This document shows, one piece after another, positions 14,966-23,640 of a stretch of 45,499 nt of DNA; position 1 is the stretch's first letter, and each line of letters begins with the position of its first letter. A program made the translations under genes and the position numbers. This stretch comes from JBFLXB01 sp964570625 (GTDB lineage Bacteria > Nitrospirota > Nitrospiria > 2-01-FULL-66-17), in NCBI GenBank assembly GCA_964570625.1, contig CAZMYW010000018.1, positions 1-45,499 of the forward strand. Reading direction: 5' to 3'. The notes below the pieces were generated by a model, which did no database searches, was not told where the DNA came from, and saw nothing but the letters and a program-made list of their open reading frames with translations.

Positions 14966-16432
14966 CTAAAAGGCCCGTTTGCGTTTGTTCGCCGGAGGAA
15001 TCCGCAGCCAGCCCCGGTATTTGGCGACGGTTCGTCGCGCGATGGCGATCTGCTCCGCGCACAATCGCTCGACGAGTTCGTGATCCGTGAGTGGGTGTCG
15101 CGGGTCTTCTCCCGCCACCAGCAACCGGATGCGTTCGCGCACCGTGACCGAGGACAAATCCTCCCCGACCCCGTTGACCCGACCAATTCCGCTGTTGAAG
15201 AAAAACTTGAGCTCCAGGATGCCCTGCGGCGTATACATGTATTTATTGGTCGTGACTCGGCTGATGGTGGACTCGTGCATGCCGATGTCTTCCGCAACCT
15301 GTTTGAGGATCAAGGGCTTGAGATAGTTGACCCCTTTCTCCATGAATTCGTACTGGAACTTCACGATGCTGTCGGCCACCCGCACGATCGTACGATTGCG
15401 CTGTTCGATGCTCCGAATCAACCACAACGCGGATCGCAACTTGTCCTCCAGATAGGTCTTGGTCGGGTCCACCCCCGGCGTCTTGGTCTTGAGCAGCCGA
15501 CGGTAGTACTGATTGACGCGCAAGCGCGGCAATCCGTCGTCGTTCAACAGCACGGCGTATTTGCCCTCGATCTTCATGACGAACACGTCGGGGATGATGT
15601 ACACGTTGTTCGCGGAACCGAAGGGCCGACCGGGCTTGGGCTCGAGGTGCTCGATGACCTTGGCGGCATGGAACACCTCCTCCGCCGGAACACCCAGCGA
15701 CTTGGCGATCGCGGCGTACCGCTTCTTCTCCAGGTCCGGCAGGTGCTGGTTGATGATGGCTTCCACCAACGAGCCCTGCAATCCCAGTTGGCGGATCTGG
15801 ATTGTCAGGCATTCTCGGAGATCCCGTGCTCCCACGCCCACGGGGTCGAACCCCTGGACCAGTCCGAGCACCTGTTCCACCTTCGCGACGGGACTGGCCG
15901 CGGTTCGGCCCAATTCATCGAGATCAAGCCGGAGGTACCCGTCCTCGTCCAAGTTGCCGATGATGACTTCGCCGATGTGGCGGTCCTCCTCGGCGACGTT
16001 GGACAAGCGCAGTTGCCACGTGAGGTGGTCTTCCAACGAGACGGCTTTGGTGAGGGTCTGTTCGTACGATGGGAGGTCTTCCGACGAGGCCTTTGCGTAG
16101 TCGGTCTCGCCCGAACGCCCAAAGTCGTCCTGCTCGAAGTAGTTGTCCCAGTTGAATTCCAGTCGGTCGAGCGCCGCCTCCCCCGACTCCTCGCGTTCGA
16201 CCGGCTCGCCCTCGGTCTCCACCTTTGGTGTGACGGGTTCGTCTGCGTTCGCCGAGTCTTCTTCCGCGGATTCGGGTAAGGCCTCCTCTTCCAGGACGGG
16301 ATTTTCCATCAACTCAGCGCTGATCGTCTGATTCAGTTCCAATCGCGACAGTTGCAGCAACCGGATTGCTTGCTGCAACTGCGGGGTCATGATCAGTTTT
16401 TGCTGAAGCCGGAGCTCCAGGCGGGGTTTCAT
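14966..16432 (-). CDS. rpoN: RNA polymerase sigma-54 factor
   Basis: A 488-residue sigma-54. Region I is Q/L-rich (ELRLQQKLIMTPQLQQAIRLLQL). An acidic region II follows, then the core-binding domain (LRECLTIQIRQLGLQ, LEPKPGRPFG), the helix-turn-helix (VAEDIGMHESTISRVTTNKYM), and the RpoN box (IARRTVAKYRGWLRIP) that contacts the -24 element. The ATG at 16432 overlaps the lptB stop by one base and has GGAG upstream. Sigma-54 genes need enhancer-binding activators, none of which is encoded in the window. Confidence 0.97.
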   Translation of the reverse strand: MKPRLELRLQQKLIMTPQLQQAIRLLQLSRLELNQTISAELMENPVLEEEALPESAEEDSANADEPVTPKVETEGEPVEREESGEAALDRLEFNWDNYFEQDDFGRSGETDYAKASSEDLPSYEQTLTKAVSLEDHLTWQLRLSNVAEEDRHIGEVIIGNLDEDGYLRLDLDELGRTAASPVAKVEQVLGLVQGFDPVGVGARDLRECLTIQIRQLGLQGSLVEAIINQHLPDLEKKRYAAIAKSLGVPAEEVFHAAKVIEHLEPKPGRPFGSANNVYIIPDVFVMKIEGKYAVLLNDDGLPRLRVNQYYRRLLKTKTPGVDPTKTYLEDKLRSALWLIRSIEQRNRTIVRVADSIVKFQYEFMEKGVNYLKPLILKQVAEDIGMHESTISRVTTNKYMYTPQGILELKFFFNSGIGRVNGVGEDLSSVTVRERIRLLVAGEDPRHPLTDHELVERLCAEQIAIARRTVAKYRGWLRIPPANKRKRAF

Positions 16433-17226
16433 CACAGGGTCTCCTGCGTCGCGGATTGGCCTTGCCACGCGAAACGTTCGCCCAGATACAGCGTTTTGAC
16501 GATCGGGCTGGTGGCAATCTCCATCGGCGTGCCCTCCTGCAGGATCTCCCCGCCGTTAATGATATACGCTCGCTGCGTAATTTCCAGCGTCTCGTGCACG
16601 TTGTGATCGGTGATGAGCACGCCGATCCCGCGGCTGCGAAGGTGGGCCACGACTTTTTGCACGTCGATCACCGCCAGCGGATCGATCCCCGCGAACGGTT
16701 CGTCCAACAGGATGAACTTGGGCGACAGGACCAGCGCCCGGGCGATCTCGAGCCGCCGACGTTCACCTCCCGACAAGGTGTACGCCATCTGTTCGGCCAA
16801 GTGGGCCACGCCCAGCTCTTCCAATAACTCCGAGAGCCGCGCGCGTCGTTCGTCCTTGGACAACGGGAGGGTTTCCAGGATCGCCATCACGTTGTCCTGC
16901 ACGCTGAGTTTGCGGAACACCGACGCTTCCTGCGGGAGGTAACTCACGCCCAGACGCGCGCGACGGTGCATCGGCAACGCCGTGATCGATCGACCGTTGA
17001 GGAAGATGTCGCCGCGGTCTGGCGACAGCAGCCCCACGATCATGTTGAAGACCGTGGTTTTCCCCGCGCCGTTGGGACCCAGCAATCCGACAACTTCGCC
17101 CGGCTTGATGTTCAGCGTGACGCCGTTGACCACTCGGCGCCGGCGAAAGGCTTTTTCCACCCCCACCGCGGACAACGCATCACCCGTCGCCGCGCCGGCC
17201 TCGCCGTTGTCCGCGTTATCCGCCAT
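16432..17226 (-). CDS. lptB: LPS export ABC transporter ATP-binding protein LptB
   Basis: A 264-residue ATPase powering extraction of lipopolysaccharide from the inner membrane with LptFG and LptC. Walker A is GPNGAGKT, the Q-loop region SYLPQEASVFRKLSVQDNV is LptB-specific, the signature is LSGGERRRLEIARAL, and Walker B is FILLDEPFAGIDP with the switch His in TDHNVHE. About 20 extra residues precede the conserved N-terminus (ADNADNGEAGAATGD). It overlaps lptA by 11 bases and rpoN by one. LptF and LptG are not in the window. Confidence 0.96.
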   Translation of the reverse strand: MADNADNGEAGAATGDALSAVGVEKAFRRRRVVNGVTLNIKPGEVVGLLGPNGAGKTTVFNMIVGLLSPDRGDIFLNGRSITALPMHRRARLGVSYLPQEASVFRKLSVQDNVMAILETLPLSKDERRARLSELLEELGVAHLAEQMAYTLSGGERRRLEIARALVLSPKFILLDEPFAGIDPLAVIDVQKVVAHLRSRGIGVLITDHNVHETLEITQRAYIINGGEILQEGTPMEIATSPIVKTLYLGERFAWQGQSATQETL

Positions 17227-17803
17227 CGCGCGCCTGCGGCGTCGGTGACCCCGCCGCGGTTCCGGTGTCCGTCTCGGGATAAATGACCACCCGGCTGTCT
17301 TCCACGATGCTCCGCTGCTCCTTCAGCAGGATCGTAATTCTGGATCCCTGGATCCTGACGCCCTCCTCCCAGCTTTCAGGACGCCCGGTCAGCACGATGG
17401 TTTCCTGCGCGCGATGATACACGGCGTGGTCCGCGGTCGCGGTTTTTTTCCCCTGCACGACCTTCACTCCCCCGTTCGCCTCGATCCGTTCGATGTTCTC
17501 TTCGGACAACACGTTCGGCCCGGGCCCCGTCGCAAACACGTCTCCCGCGTTGGAATCGGCTGAACCCGACAGGATCACCTCCACGCGGTCGGCGCTCAGG
17601 TCCATGTCACCTTTGGTGATGGTCACGTCGTGATCGAAGACCACGCGGTGATCCAGATTCTTGACGGTCATACTCCGGGAGGTGATCGCCATGGGTGTGG
17701 ATTCCGGCGTCCGGACGGACGGGAGTTCATCCGCGGAGGCCGACGCGAGCCACGTCAGCACGAACGCCAGCCCCCAGACCGTGGAACGGACGTTATGACA
17801 CAT
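17216..17803 (-). CDS. lptA: LPS transport periplasmic protein LptA
   Basis: A 195-residue protein with a signal peptide (VWGLAFVLTWLASASA, cleaved before DELP) and an OstA-type beta-jellyroll domain (TSRSMTVKNLDHRVVFDHDVTITKGDMDLSADRVEVIL, VKVVQGKKTATADHAVYH). It forms the periplasmic bridge carrying lipopolysaccharide. The ATG at 17803 overlaps the lptC 3' end; a TTG three codons upstream is an alternative. A C-terminal tail rich in T, A and G is not conserved. Confidence 0.92.
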   Translation of the reverse strand: MCHNVRSTVWGLAFVLTWLASASADELPSVRTPESTPMAITSRSMTVKNLDHRVVFDHDVTITKGDMDLSADRVEVILSGSADSNAGDVFATGPGPNVLSEENIERIEANGGVKVVQGKKTATADHAVYHRAQETIVLTGRPESWEEGVRIQGSRITILLKEQRSIVEDSRVVIYPETDTGTAAGSPTPQARDGG

Positions 17804-18362
17804 CGACTTCAACCCGGTTGAGAATCGTCAGTTCCCTTGTCGCGGGCAGGATTCTAACCCCGACGCCGTGGATGGCCAGACGCGGACCACGCAACTCGAC
17901 CGGGTCGTCCGATAGCAACTCTCCTCGCGACTGGACCCATTGCAACCGGTCGGTACGCAGCACATACCCGCTGGGCAGCTTGACCACCGCGCCGGTGTCT
18001 CCGCCGGTGAGTTGCAAGTCACGGGTTTCGGTATCGAACACCGCGGCCTCCCCCTCGAATTCCACCACTGACCCGTCGTCCATTCGCACCGTGCCGCGCA
18101 CGCCGTCGAGGAGCGCATGGTGGTCGCGTTCGAACAGGCGGGCTCGATCAGCCGAGACCTCCCACTCCTGCTCACCGTCGCTGAGCGTGGACAGTCGGAA
18201 ACCCGTCAAGATCAGATCGCCGTCTATCCTAGACGGCGGTGAGGTCGTGGGCGTTCCCTGAAGGCGCAATTCCGATACCAGCACGGATCCCAACGCGGCC
18301 AGCGCACCGACGATTCCCGCCCAGAGCGGGAGCGTTTTCCATGCCATCGAACGAACCGCCAT
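17793..18362 (-). CDS. lptC: LPS export protein LptC
   Basis: A 189-residue protein with one N-terminal transmembrane anchor (TLPLWAGIVGALAALGSVLV) and an OstA-like periplasmic domain (LTGFRLSTLSDGEQEWEVSADRARLF, VRGTVRMDDGSVVEFEGEAAVFD). It links LptBFG to LptA. It is first in the lptC-lptA-lptB-rpoN-hpf-rapZ-ubiX run. A second ATG five codons in (18347) is also possible. I see no clear promoter in the ~95 bases between hflX and lptC. Confidence 0.92.
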   Translation of the reverse strand: MAVRSMAWKTLPLWAGIVGALAALGSVLVSELRLQGTPTTSPPSRIDGDLILTGFRLSTLSDGEQEWEVSADRARLFERDHHALLDGVRGTVRMDDGSVVEFEGEAAVFDTETRDLQLTGGDTGAVVKLPSGYVLRTDRLQWVQSRGELLSDDPVELRGPRLAIHGVGVRILPATRELTILNRVEVDVS

Positions 18363-18457
18363 GGGTCACGCGACCCCGGACGCGCCGGAGCAGACTATAT
18401 CACAAACGCCACGGCCAAAGACCATGATTACCGATCCCGGCGAGCCGACGCGCCGCG

Positions 18458-19387
18458 TCACGGCCGCGCCCCAGGTTGTCTCAGATGAGCGATCAGTTGG
18501 TCACACCCCGCGCCGGTTCGACCGGACACCATCCACCCCCTCGGATCACGACCGCCGTCATCGAACACTCGGTCGGCCTGGGTCCACACCCGGATGATCG
18601 ACGCGGACCGGTCCGTGCCCATGGCCGCCAACAACCGCCCGACGCGGTTCGCATGCCGCTCGGCTTCAGGATGTGCGGCATCGATCACGTGGAGGACGAG
18701 ATCCGCCGCGCGCCGCTCCGCCTCCGTCTCAACGGGGATGGTCCAGGTCCCGTGTTCGGGATTCCAGATCAGGCCCGGCGTATCGGTCACCAGGACCAGG
18801 GGGCGATTGCCGGAGCCGCGCAACCGTCTCGTCATCACCGCTGGACGCGCCGGGTTTGGCGTCGGCGGCCAGGACGGCGCCTGCCGCGGACCACCGGTCA
18901 ACGTGGAGAACAAGGCCGACTTCCCCGCGCCCGCGCACCCCACCAGGACCACACTCCGCGCACCCCGCGCGCGCCGCGCGTCCCGTTGCACTCTCCGAAC
19001 GCCCTCCACCGCGAGGGCCGCTGCGCCTGGGCGCGCCCACCGCCCGCGGTCCACCACCGGACACCCGAGCAACCGTTCGAGGTTGATCCGCTGTGCGGGT
19101 GTCGGCGTGCCGTCCAGGACCACGGCCTCCACCCCGGCCATCCGGCACAATGCCCGCAGTTGCAAGGCCTTTCCTCGCCCCAGGTACGTGGATGTCGCCG
19201 GCGCCCGGCGACGCTGCCACACCCGGTACACGACCGAATGTCCGGCGGCAACCAGCCAGGCTTCAACCGCGTCGAACGCCGCCTCCGCGGCCCACGGATG
19301 TTCGTCCGGACGCCTCAGGCGAACCACGGCCACGCGGCGAGTCTGTCGCCATGCGGCGGAGGGGTATGTCTGGGTCGCGGTCCACAT
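18458..19387 (-). CDS. HflX-like GTPase, shortened and degenerate
   Basis: A 309-residue relative of the ribosome-associated GTPase HflX. The N-terminal domain is recognisable (TYLGRGKALQLRAL near 67 and VVLDGTPTPAQRINLERLLGCPVVDR near 89-114). The long helical linker with the GGGGIGTRGPGETQLE element of HflX is missing. The G domain has G1 GCAGAGKS (150-157) and DTPG (202-205, normally DTVG). The base-recognition motif NKxD is replaced by TQAD (269-272). GTP specificity and ribosome splitting are therefore doubtful. It is on the same strand as lptC, 95 bases upstream. Confidence 0.8.
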   Translation of the reverse strand: MWTATQTYPSAAWRQTRRVAVVRLRRPDEHPWAAEAAFDAVEAWLVAAGHSVVYRVWQRRRAPATSTYLGRGKALQLRALCRMAGVEAVVLDGTPTPAQRINLERLLGCPVVDRGRWARPGAAALAVEGVRRVQRDARRARGARSVVLVGCAGAGKSALFSTLTGGPRQAPSWPPTPNPARPAVMTRRLRGSGNRPLVLVTDTPGLIWNPEHGTWTIPVETEAERRAADLVLHVIDAAHPEAERHANRVGRLLAAMGTDRSASIIRVWTQADRVFDDGGRDPRGWMVSGRTGAGCDQLIAHLRQPGARP

Positions 19388-19595
19388 GTCGGATCGTCCT
19401 GAATCGACTCCTGTTCCGAAGACGCAGCCATCCTACCGTGGCCGCCACACCCGGTCAACGTCCGCCCGCTCTCCGGGAGGCCGGGTGCCTTGACACGCCG
19501 AAAGGGGATCGGCTATGTTAGGCCATTCTTCATGCGCTCCGAGCCCGTCCAACGGGCTTCCCAAGCGCTCACTCGCCCGATCCGGAAGGAGTTCG

Positions 19596-20198
19596 ATGAA
19601 TCGCAGAGTCAGTCTTGCTCAATGGTTGGCGTTCGGTGGCGTCGCGCTCGGAGTCCTCTGCGCCTGTGCGGTACGCGCACAACCCCCCGCCGCGGCACCC
19701 GCGCAAGTTCCCCCCGCCGCTCCGCTCACCGAACACGTGTTTGCCGCCAAGTTCGACGAGGTGTGGTCCGCAGCGCAGACGTTCCTCAAAATGCGGTCCG
19801 TCCCGATCACCAGCGCGGAGAAGGATCCTGAAGCACCGAAGGACGCTCCCAAAGGCATCATCTCCACGACTCCAAACCGGTACTTTAAGATCTCTTCCGC
19901 CGCGTTTCCCCCGCAGCAGCAGGATTACCGCGACACCTACACCGTGACGGTCACCGCGTTGCCCAAAGGACCTCCGCCGCCGAACCCACCGGTTCCCGGC
20001 GTGGCCCCGTTGCCGGCCGACAAGCCGGTGGACCTGACCAAGGTTAAGGTCGAACGGAAATTCGAAAAGTTCGACAAAAAGGCCAAGGGTTGGGTGGACG
20101 GCGATCCGTTGAAAGAAAAAGCGGGCGTCAGCGTGGCGGATCTGTTTCAAGGTATTCAGTATCAGTTGACGCCGCCCCCTCCCCCTGCCGAAGAATAA
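19596..20198 (+). CDS. Exported protein of unknown function
   Basis: A 200-residue protein starting at an ATG with AAGGAG upstream (spacing 5). The N-terminal signal (LAQWLAFGGVALGVLCACAVRA) is cleaved probably after ARA, or lipidated at the cysteine. A proline-rich stretch is followed by a folded part (EHVFAAKFDEVWSAAQTFLKMRSVPITSAEKD), reminiscent of outer-membrane lipoproteins that begin with a similar FDxVWxAA segment. More proline-rich segments follow (PPPPNPPVPG; the end is PPPPPAEE). Function is unknown. It stands alone between two divergent minus-strand genes. Confidence 0.75.
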   Translation: MNRRVSLAQWLAFGGVALGVLCACAVRAQPPAAAPAQVPPAAPLTEHVFAAKFDEVWSAAQTFLKMRSVPITSAEKDPEAPKDAPKGIISTTPNRYFKISSAAFPPQQQDYRDTYTVTVTALPKGPPPPNPPVPGVAPLPADKPVDLTKVKVERKFEKFDKKAKGWVDGDPLKEKAGVSVADLFQGIQYQLTPPPPPAEE

Positions 20199-20203
20199 CC
20201 CGT

Positions 20204-20325
20204 AGCCCGCTGAGAAACGGCCATCTGCGGCGTTGTCGCTGCGCGTCCGCTCCTCACGTACGACCCAGTACGCTGCGGTGCGGGCGCTCGCTCCGCCTGG
20301 CGACCGGCCGATTTCTGAGCGGGCT
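20204..20325 (+). repeat. GC-rich palindromic-ended repeat, copy B
   Basis: The ends AGCCCGCTGAGAAACGGCC and GGCCGATTTCTGAGCGGGCT are inverted with few mismatches. The core (CATCTGCGGCGTTGTCGCTG, CTCACGTAC, AGTACGCTGCG) matches the other copies. It begins 5 bases after the stop of the exported-protein gene. Confidence 0.8.
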
Positions 20326-20358
20326 CGCTTGGCCGAGTACTTGGCCAAGCGTTGCAGA

Positions 20359-20754
20359 TCATTGTCGAACGGGGTCCTGACAGTTAGTCGCGACGTAGGC
20401 GGTGGCGTGTTCGACTTTCGTGGGCTCGACGGGATGTTCCACGGCAAGGCGAAGATAGCGACGGTACGCTTTGCAGGCTTCTGGCGTTCGTTCGATTTTT
20501 TCTGAGGCCCACCCCGCCATGAACACGGGCGTATACGTCAACGGTTTCCCCAAGATCTCGTAGTCGTCAACCAACGCGGCCGCCCGTTCGAACGCCGCAA
20601 TCGCGTCTGTGAACCGCGCCTCGGACATGGCGATCATGCCTTCCCGGTTGAGTTCGTAGGCGCGTTCCTGGGTTTCGGGCTCCATGGCCCAGCTAACCGG
20701 GGTGTGGCCCAACAAAACTACTGCGACGATTCCTCCGGCAGCAAACCATTTCAC
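20359..20754 (-). CDS. Small exported protein with TPR-like helices
   Basis: A 131-residue protein. The start is GTG at 20754, overlapping the purU stop codon (GTGA), so it is probably translated with purU. A signal peptide (WFAAGGIVAVVLLGHTPVSWA) is followed by paired helices resembling one or two tetratricopeptide repeats (YELNREGMIAMSEARFTDAIAAFERAAAL, ACKAYRRYLRLAVEHPV). Function is unknown; it may bind a partner in the periplasm. An unconnected role for purU and this protein is likely, despite the coupling. Confidence 0.7.
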   Translation of the reverse strand: MKWFAAGGIVAVVLLGHTPVSWAMEPETQERAYELNREGMIAMSEARFTDAIAAFERAAALVDDYEILGKPLTYTPVFMAGWASEKIERTPEACKAYRRYLRLAVEHPVEPTKVEHATAYVATNCQDPVRQ

Positions 20755-21599
20755 GCGAACACCACGGTGCGATTTTGGTAGACCAGGACCCGGTCTTCCA
20801 CGTGCCAACGCACCGCCCGCGACAACACGGATTTTTCGATGTCCTTCCCCTTCCGGATCAGATCCCCCACGCGGTCGCGATGGCTCACGCGCACGATGTC
20901 TTGCTCGATGATCGGGCCTTCGTCCAATCCCTCGGTGACGTAGTGGGCAGTGGCGCCGATGATCTTCACTCCGCGCTGGGAGGCTTGCTCATAGGGTCGC
21001 CCCCCCACGAACGCCGGCAAGAAGCTGTGATGGATGTTGATGATGCGCGAGGGGTAGGCGGCGACGAACGTCGGCGTGAGAATTTGCATATAGCGGGCGA
21101 GGATGATCAGGTCCACCTGGCCGTCCAGGCACGCGAGGATCTCCCCCTCTTGTTCGCGTTTGGTGTCCGGCGTCACGGGAAACACCACGAACGGCAGCTC
21201 GAACGGCTTGACCACCGGCGCGAGGTCAGGGTGGTTGCTCACCACCGCGGTCACGGTCATGGGCAGTTCACCGGTCTTCCAGCGCCAGAGGAGATCCACC
21301 ATACAGTGTTCGAGACGCGAGACGAAGATCGCCGCCCGCTTCTTGTCGTCGGCAAACCGGACGAGAATCTGCATGCCGAATTGGTGCGTGAGCCGATCGA
21401 TGGTGGCGGCCAGCGAGGCGCGGTCAACCGGCTCCGGCAACGTGAACTCCACCCGCATGAAAAACGCCCCCCCGGAGGGGTCGGTGGTGTGCTGATCCGA
21501 TTGGGTGATGTTGCCCCGCAGTCCGAACACCGCCTGAGCGATCGCCGCCACGATACCGGGACGGTCGGGACAAGACACCAGCAGACGAACGACGGCCAT
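20751..21599 (-). CDS. purU: Formyltetrahydrofolate deformylase
   Basis: A 282-residue enzyme hydrolysing 10-formyltetrahydrofolate to tetrahydrofolate and formate. An N-terminal ACT domain (VVRLLVSCPDRPGIVAAIAQAVFGLRGNI) is followed by the formyltransferase-like domain with NIHHSFLPAF (catalytic His), ILARYMQILTPTF, GATAHYVTEGLDEGPIIEQD (catalytic Asp). Two ATGs are possible; the one at 21599 has a GAGGAG at a better spacing than 21605. It provides formate for purT-type purine synthesis or balances folate pools. Confidence 0.95.
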   Translation of the reverse strand: MAVVRLLVSCPDRPGIVAAIAQAVFGLRGNITQSDQHTTDPSGGAFFMRVEFTLPEPVDRASLAATIDRLTHQFGMQILVRFADDKKRAAIFVSRLEHCMVDLLWRWKTGELPMTVTAVVSNHPDLAPVVKPFELPFVVFPVTPDTKREQEGEILACLDGQVDLIILARYMQILTPTFVAAYPSRIINIHHSFLPAFVGGRPYEQASQRGVKIIGATAHYVTEGLDEGPIIEQDIVRVSHRDRVGDLIRKGKDIEKSVLSRAVRWHVEDRVLVYQNRTVVFA

Positions 21600-21729
21600 C
21601 CTCATCTCTCCTCGGAATATTCGCGGTGCGCACTCATTATATGAGACCCGAGACCGGGCGCCAAGTCGGCATTGCGCCGTGCTTCCCGACCCGCTACAAT
21701 GTGCCTCCGTTGCGAGGCTCCGGAATCTG

Positions 21730-22545
21730 ATGACGAAACCGTCGCTCGACCAGTATCACGTCGCCAAAGAGCCATTTTACGTCCCGGTTCGAGACGAGGT
21801 CCGGCTGTTTGAACTGGCCGCGCGGAACCATACACCGGTGATGCTCAAAGGCCCCACCGGCTGCGGGAAGACCCGCTTTGTGGAACACATGGCCCATCGC
21901 CTCCACCGGCCGCTCATGACCGTGGCGTGTCATGAAGACCTGACGGCCTCGGATCTGGTCGGGCGTTACCTCTTACAAGGTGATCAGACCGTGTGGGTGG
22001 ATGGACCGCTGGCGCTCGCGGTTCGTTACGGCGGGATCTGTTACCTGGACGAAGTGGTGGAGGCCCGTAAAGACACGACCGTGGTCATCCACCCGCTGTG
22101 CGACACCCGGCGCATCCTGCCGATCGAAAAGACCGGCGACGTGCTGCGCGCTCATGACGATTTCCTGCTCGTCATCTCGTACAACCCCGGGTACCAAAGC
22201 CTGATCAAAGAACTGAAACAGAGCACCAAACAACGGTTCTTGGCGCTCGAATTCGATTACCCTCCGGCGGACGTCGAGCGCCACATCGTGCAGCACGAGG
22301 CGGGGGTCGGGGAAGCGACCGCCGCGGCGCTCGTGAAACTTGCCGAGAAAGTGCGGAACCTCAAACACCACGGGCTCGACGAAGGCGTCAGCACCCGTCT
22401 GCTTGTCTATGCCGGCACGCTGATTCGCGACGGCGTCGCCCCCGCCACGGCCTGCCAAGTCGCGATCGCTCAACCGATCACCGACGATCGGGACATGCAA
22501 CGAGCGATTCTGGAATTGGCGTCCGCGATCCTCGTCTCCTCGTAG
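21730..22545 (+). CDS. MoxR-type AAA ATPase of the CbbQ/NirQ/NorQ family
   Basis: A 271-residue AAA+ protein. Walker A is GPTGCGKT (residues 41-48), Walker B is in GGICYLDEVVEAR, sensor 1 is near LVISYNPGYQ, and the C-terminal CbbQ_C signature is ITDDRDMQRAILELASAIL. These ATPases work with a VWA-domain partner to activate enzymes such as Rubisco (CbbQ-CbbO) or nitric oxide reductase (NorQ-NorD). The partner candidate is the gene at 24053, two unknown genes downstream. No rubisco, norB or norC genes are in the window, so the client is unknown. The start ATG at 21730 has only a weak ribosome-binding site. Confidence 0.93.
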   Translation: MTKPSLDQYHVAKEPFYVPVRDEVRLFELAARNHTPVMLKGPTGCGKTRFVEHMAHRLHRPLMTVACHEDLTASDLVGRYLLQGDQTVWVDGPLALAVRYGGICYLDEVVEARKDTTVVIHPLCDTRRILPIEKTGDVLRAHDDFLLVISYNPGYQSLIKELKQSTKQRFLALEFDYPPADVERHIVQHEAGVGEATAAALVKLAEKVRNLKHHGLDEGVSTRLLVYAGTLIRDGVAPATACQVAIAQPITDDRDMQRAILELASAILVSS

Positions 22546-22717
22546 CGCCGAGAGGTTTCGTTCGGAGCGCCCGACCGGGTCACGTGTACGCACGCGAGCG
22601 AGTGCCGCTCGAGGGTGTTCTCGGCGACAACGCCATGAGTGCGTCGCCGAGAGACGCGCGACTCCAAAGAGACATCGTGTACCGTTCAGAAACAACTCAC
22701 AGGCATCGCTCCCGGAG

Positions 22718-23569
22718 TTGATTCGGCCTTCCAGAAAGTATGCACACGAGGCCTTGGACAACTGCCTGTGGTTCTTTGCGTCGTTCCCCGTCACCGCTCC
22801 CAGTCCCGGGGCGTATGACGCGCTGCACAACGAGCTCCGACCCGATGGCGAGGGATTCGACCCACTCCCGCCCAGCGAAGGAGGCGACGATGAAGGCGCA
22901 GTGCGAGACGCGTGGCTCGACCAACTGGTGGTCAAATACACCGCCGCAAACACGCCTGAACAAGATTTTTCACAGAATCTCTTCGTGAGATATGGATTCG
23001 AAAACACACTCGACCCCACCGACCTCAGCAGCGCCCTCTATGTCAACGAGTGGCGGCTGACGCAAAGCGACATCGGAACCGGCACCTATCCCTACAATTT
23101 CCTCATGCAACATGTCACCGACGGCAGGCGGCGCGGCTTCACCCAAGACCCTTCGGTCCCGATCGCAGAGTGTATGCCGCCACTTCTGGACCCGGCGTGT
23201 GACGGAAAAACCAATCCCACCGTGGATCCCTTCTGGGGGAAGGCGATCGTTCGGGATTTGAGTGGTGCCCCGGTCCTCGACTCCGAGGGCGCGTTCACGC
23301 TGAACTTTGACCAGGACTTCGAGTGGTTCGCAGGACAAGACTGTGACGAGGCCTGTCGAGAGTCCGGGGTCGGCCACAATAGAGATTTCACATTCATCTA
23401 TGAACAACAAATCGAGGATGGATTTCTCTTGTCGTGCCTGAATTGCGGCCACCCGCCTCCGGCGACCGGGCAAACCGTGACCTACTCGTTCACGTGGCCC
23501 GGACTCCCCGCGATCGCGCCCGTTTCCCATCCCCCGCCGACGACTACAGCGGTACCCGTTCTTCCATAA
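22718..23569 (+). CDS. Unrecognised protein, start uncertain
   Basis: A 283-residue reading frame between the NorQ-type ATPase and a membrane protein. The first usable start is a TTG at 22718 and no ATG or GTG is in frame upstream, although the frame stays open back into the ATPase gene. The sequence is acidic with several cysteines (CLWFFA, DCDEACRES, LSCLNCG) and ends in a proline/threonine-rich tail. No signal peptide is visible. It may be a 5'-truncated or misread gene. Codon and composition are normal for the window, and it is kept as a candidate because the reading frame is long and the tail is protein-like. Confidence 0.45.
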   Translation: MIRPSRKYAHEALDNCLWFFASFPVTAPSPGAYDALHNELRPDGEGFDPLPPSEGGDDEGAVRDAWLDQLVVKYTAANTPEQDFSQNLFVRYGFENTLDPTDLSSALYVNEWRLTQSDIGTGTYPYNFLMQHVTDGRRRGFTQDPSVPIAECMPPLLDPACDGKTNPTVDPFWGKAIVRDLSGAPVLDSEGAFTLNFDQDFEWFAGQDCDEACRESGVGHNRDFTFIYEQQIEDGFLLSCLNCGHPPPATGQTVTYSFTWPGLPAIAPVSHPPPTTTAVPVLP

Positions 23570-23640
23570 GCCTCAGATCCGCACGTGTTGTCTTCTCCCT
23601 GCTGAATCCCTACAATGGCCGCAACTCGTCCGGCCTGACC

